Source: an uncultured Lachnospiraceae bacterium (GTDB lineage: Bacteria; Bacillota; Clostridia; Lachnospirales; Lachnospiraceae). From it: a stretch of DNA of 5,420 nt. The stretch is from the NCBI GenBank assembly GCA_934371505.1, contig CAKRNW010000125.1, positions 1 to 5,420 on the forward strand, in the 5' to 3' direction. Of the stretch, positions 4,008 to 5,420 are shown piece after piece. Position 1 is the first letter of the stretch; every line of letters starts with the position of its first letter. The notes below the pieces were generated by a model that saw only the letters and a list, made by a program, of their open reading frames with translations, ran no database searches and was not told where the DNA came from. Both the position numbers and the translations under genes were made by a program.

Positions 4008-5420
4008 CTACAATCCAGTGTATTTTAGCACATTAACGTGATGAAAGCAATCATTTCCTTTCTGCTTTTCCAGATAATCATCCCGGAGGTTCTGTTCTGC
4101 AGCCCGCACTTCCTCCTCAAACTCCCTGGAGGAAACCGGCAGACAGCCCTGCCCTCTGATGATAATCTGTTCCAGTCCATCGGAGGTTACTACACGTATC
4201 CAGTATTTGCCTTTATTGGAATGGGCAAATTTTTCAATAAACTGGTCGGCGGTCTCTGCCTCCTTGGTATACACCACATGGATATTATGATAATCAAAGT
4301 AATCGGTGGCATGCCCCGTCACTTTGTATGCGTCAAATACCACAATGACTTCACATTTTTTCATGCCCTGGTAGTTGCACAAAATATCCATCAGCTTATC
4401 TCTGGCACTATCCATATTACGCTGGGACAGCTCCCACAGTTCCTTCCAAGCGTGAATCACATTATAGCCGTCCACCAGGAGATATTCCTCCCTGGTATCG
4501 GTGCTGGGGCGGTATTCCACTTCTCTGGGTTCCGGTGCCGTGATAACTCTCCGGCTGCGGATTCCCTTATGGGGAATGAACTCCTTCTTCTGGTTGGCAT
4601 AAAGCGTCCGGTTGAGGATCTCGTCCACTTCCTCGGTGCCAATCCATTTTTCCACTGCATGGACACTGCGGCTGTACACCACCGGTTCCTTTTCTTCTTT
4701 ACGGATTCCTGCCTCTGGGTTCTGGTACACTGCCTCCAGATGCATATAGTCCGGCACCTCGTTCCAGGGCACAATAAAGCCGGCGCCGTGGGCACAGAAT
4801 ACCGAGGAGGAAGGATTCCGCACATCTGCCTCCGGATCATAGCCGGACTGCTCCAGAACCTCCTGGGTGTTATGACAGGGAGCATACCCCGCCAGTTCGC
4901 AGGTAAACCTTCCCAATCCCTTGGTGTAAGCCACCACCTCGGTCTGGTAACCGTTTAAGGTGGATACCGGACCCGAACCGCTTAAATATGCCTGCCCATC
5001 TGCCGTATTTTCAATCCGACAGGATGCATTTTTCCGCTCCATATCACTCATCGCCCGCCCAATCACACCTTCCGGGATTTGCAGGTGGTAGCTGTAATAT
5101 GGCTCCAAAAGAAGATTTTCTGCCTGCATCAGTCCCTGGCGGATGGCACGGTAGGTTGCCTGCCGGAAATCACCGCCCTCCGTATGCTTGGGATGGGCAC
5201 GCCCGGTCAAAAGGGTAATCCTCATATCCGTAATGGGGGCACCTAGCAAAACGCCCCGGTGAGTGCGCTCCTCCAAATGGGTGCGGATCAGCCTCTGCCA
5301 GTTTCTATCTAACACATCTTCACTGCATTCGGAGAAAAACTGCAGTCCACTGCCCAGCTCTCCCGGCTCTAACAATAGATGTACCTCCGCATAATGCCGA
5401 AGGGGTTCAAAGTGTCCCAC
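4008..5420 (-). CDS. TetM/EF-G-like translational GTPase fused to a C-terminal YacP/Rae1-type NYN RNase domain (C-terminal part)
   Basis: Only the last 470 codons are in the window. The first codon shown (GTG at 5420) reads as an internal valine, and the GTPase, domain II and domain III regions lie outside. Residue numbers here count from that codon. Residues 1-104 are EF-G domain IV (EPLRHYAEVHLLLEPGELG, GVLLGAPITDMRITL, HTEGGDFRQATYRAIRQ). Residues 105-182 are domain V (LLEPYYSYHLQIPEGVIGRA, SGSGPVSTLNGYQTEV). Residues 183-310 are a spacer with the motif SVFCAHGAGFIVPWNEV (206-222). Residues 311-455 are a NYN domain like Bacillus YacP (Rae1): LLVDGYN (D317, N320), FDAYKV (D363), ETADQFIEK (D392) and TSD (D414), the acidic metal-binding set. 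Rae1 is a ribosome-associated endoribonuclease that cuts mRNA in the A site. The fusion should therefore bind ribosomes and may cleave RNA there. Similar proteins in Clostridia are often auto-labelled tetracycline-resistance proteins, but that is doubtful here. The gene ends 28 nt before the transporter operon. Confidence 0.88.
   Translation of the reverse strand: MGHFEPLRHYAEVHLLLEPGELGSGLQFFSECSEDVLDRNWQRLIRTHLEERTHRGVLLGAPITDMRITLLTGRAHPKHTEGGDFRQATYRAIRQGLMQAENLLLEPYYSYHLQIPEGVIGRAMSDMERKNASCRIENTADGQAYLSGSGPVSTLNGYQTEVVAYTKGLGRFTCELAGYAPCHNTQEVLEQSGYDPEADVRNPSSSVFCAHGAGFIVPWNEVPDYMHLEAVYQNPEAGIRKEEKEPVVYSRSVHAVEKWIGTEEVDEILNRTLYANQKKEFIPHKGIRSRRVITAPEPREVEYRPSTDTREEYLLVDGYNVIHAWKELWELSQRNMDSARDKLMDILCNYQGMKKCEVIVVFDAYKVTGHATDYFDYHNIHVVYTKEAETADQFIEKFAHSNKGKYWIRVVTSDGLEQIIIRGQGCLPVSSREFEEEVRAAEQNLRDDYLEKQKGNDCFHHVNVLKYTGL
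4022..4050 (-). promoter_or_regulatory. Candidate extended -10 promoter for the transporter operon
   Basis: The minus strand has TGCTAAAAT (4030-4022), an extended -10 (TG-N-TAAAAT, five of six against TATAAT). A weak -35, TTGCTT (4050-4045), lies 17 nt upstream of the -10 hexamer. It is inside the last codons of the GTPase-nuclease gene and would start RNA near 4015, leaving a leader of about 36 nt. If it is real, the transporter genes can be made independently of the upstream gene. It may equally be a chance match in coding DNA. Confidence 0.3.

Noticed and set aside
4038..4958. A 306-codon open frame on the plus strand opposite the GTPase-nuclease gene.
   Set aside because: It has no family resemblance, no convincing ribosome binding site, and lies wholly antisense to a reading frame with clear EF-G and NYN motifs. 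Such frames are common opposite coding DNA.
5418..5420. GTG at the right edge as a start codon for the GTPase-nuclease gene.
   Set aside because: The frame enters in the middle of EF-G domain IV, so the gene must continue beyond the window; the GTG is an internal valine codon.
4008..5420. A plain tetracycline-resistance (ribosomal protection) gene.
   Set aside because: The domain IV tip lacks the Tet(M) YSPVS loop and the protein carries an extra spacer and RNase domain, so resistance should not be claimed from family resemblance alone.

Overview
The window looks like chromosomal DNA from a low-to-moderate GC Clostridia (Firmicutes), most likely a Lachnospiraceae-type gut anaerobe. The grounds are strong AGGAGG-type ribosome binding sites, tight co-directional genes, a TrpXYZ/LivH-type ABC system, a BaiN-type flavoprotein, and a TetM-like GTPase fused to a Rae1/YacP-type nuclease. 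The genus cannot be named from sequence alone. All five genes lie on the minus strand, so they are read from right to left, and coding density is very high. No RNA gene, mobile element, CRISPR array or gene-free stretch over 300 bases is visible.

Region by region, in the direction of transcription: (1) 5420-4008 is the C-terminal 470 codons of a large protein. It has EF-G/TetM-type domains IV and V, then a conserved spacer, then a NYN (PIN-like) RNase domain of the YacP/Rae1 family. Its GTPase half lies beyond the right edge. (2) Only 28 nt later begins a three-gene ABC importer operon: lipoprotein substrate-binding protein (3979-2864), LivH-like permease (2839-1904) and ATPase (1911-1120). 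It resembles TrpXYZ-type amino-acid importers. (3) After 59 nt comes a membrane-anchored or exported protein of 223 residues (1060-389) that resembles BofC by eye. (4) After a further 47 nt comes the N-terminal 113 codons of a BaiN/RdsA-type FAD flavoprotein, cut by the left edge.

The transporter genes form one functional unit: a lipid-anchored receptor passes a small ligand, probably an amino acid, to a permease driven by the ATPase. The GTPase-nuclease fusion may be co-transcribed with them, although a candidate promoter sits in its last codons. The BofC-like and flavoprotein genes seem to form a separate downstream unit, with a candidate promoter in the end of the ATPase gene.

Two things stand out. 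First, the fusion joins a factor that should enter the ribosomal A site to the kind of RNase that, in Bacillus subtilis Rae1, cuts mRNA in that site. Second, an 11-bp perfect inverted repeat encloses the ribosome binding site and start codon of the BofC-like gene. The ribosome binding site itself lies in an inner helix, the AUG in the apical loop, and a run of seven U follows, so the element looks like a terminator, a translational switch, or both.
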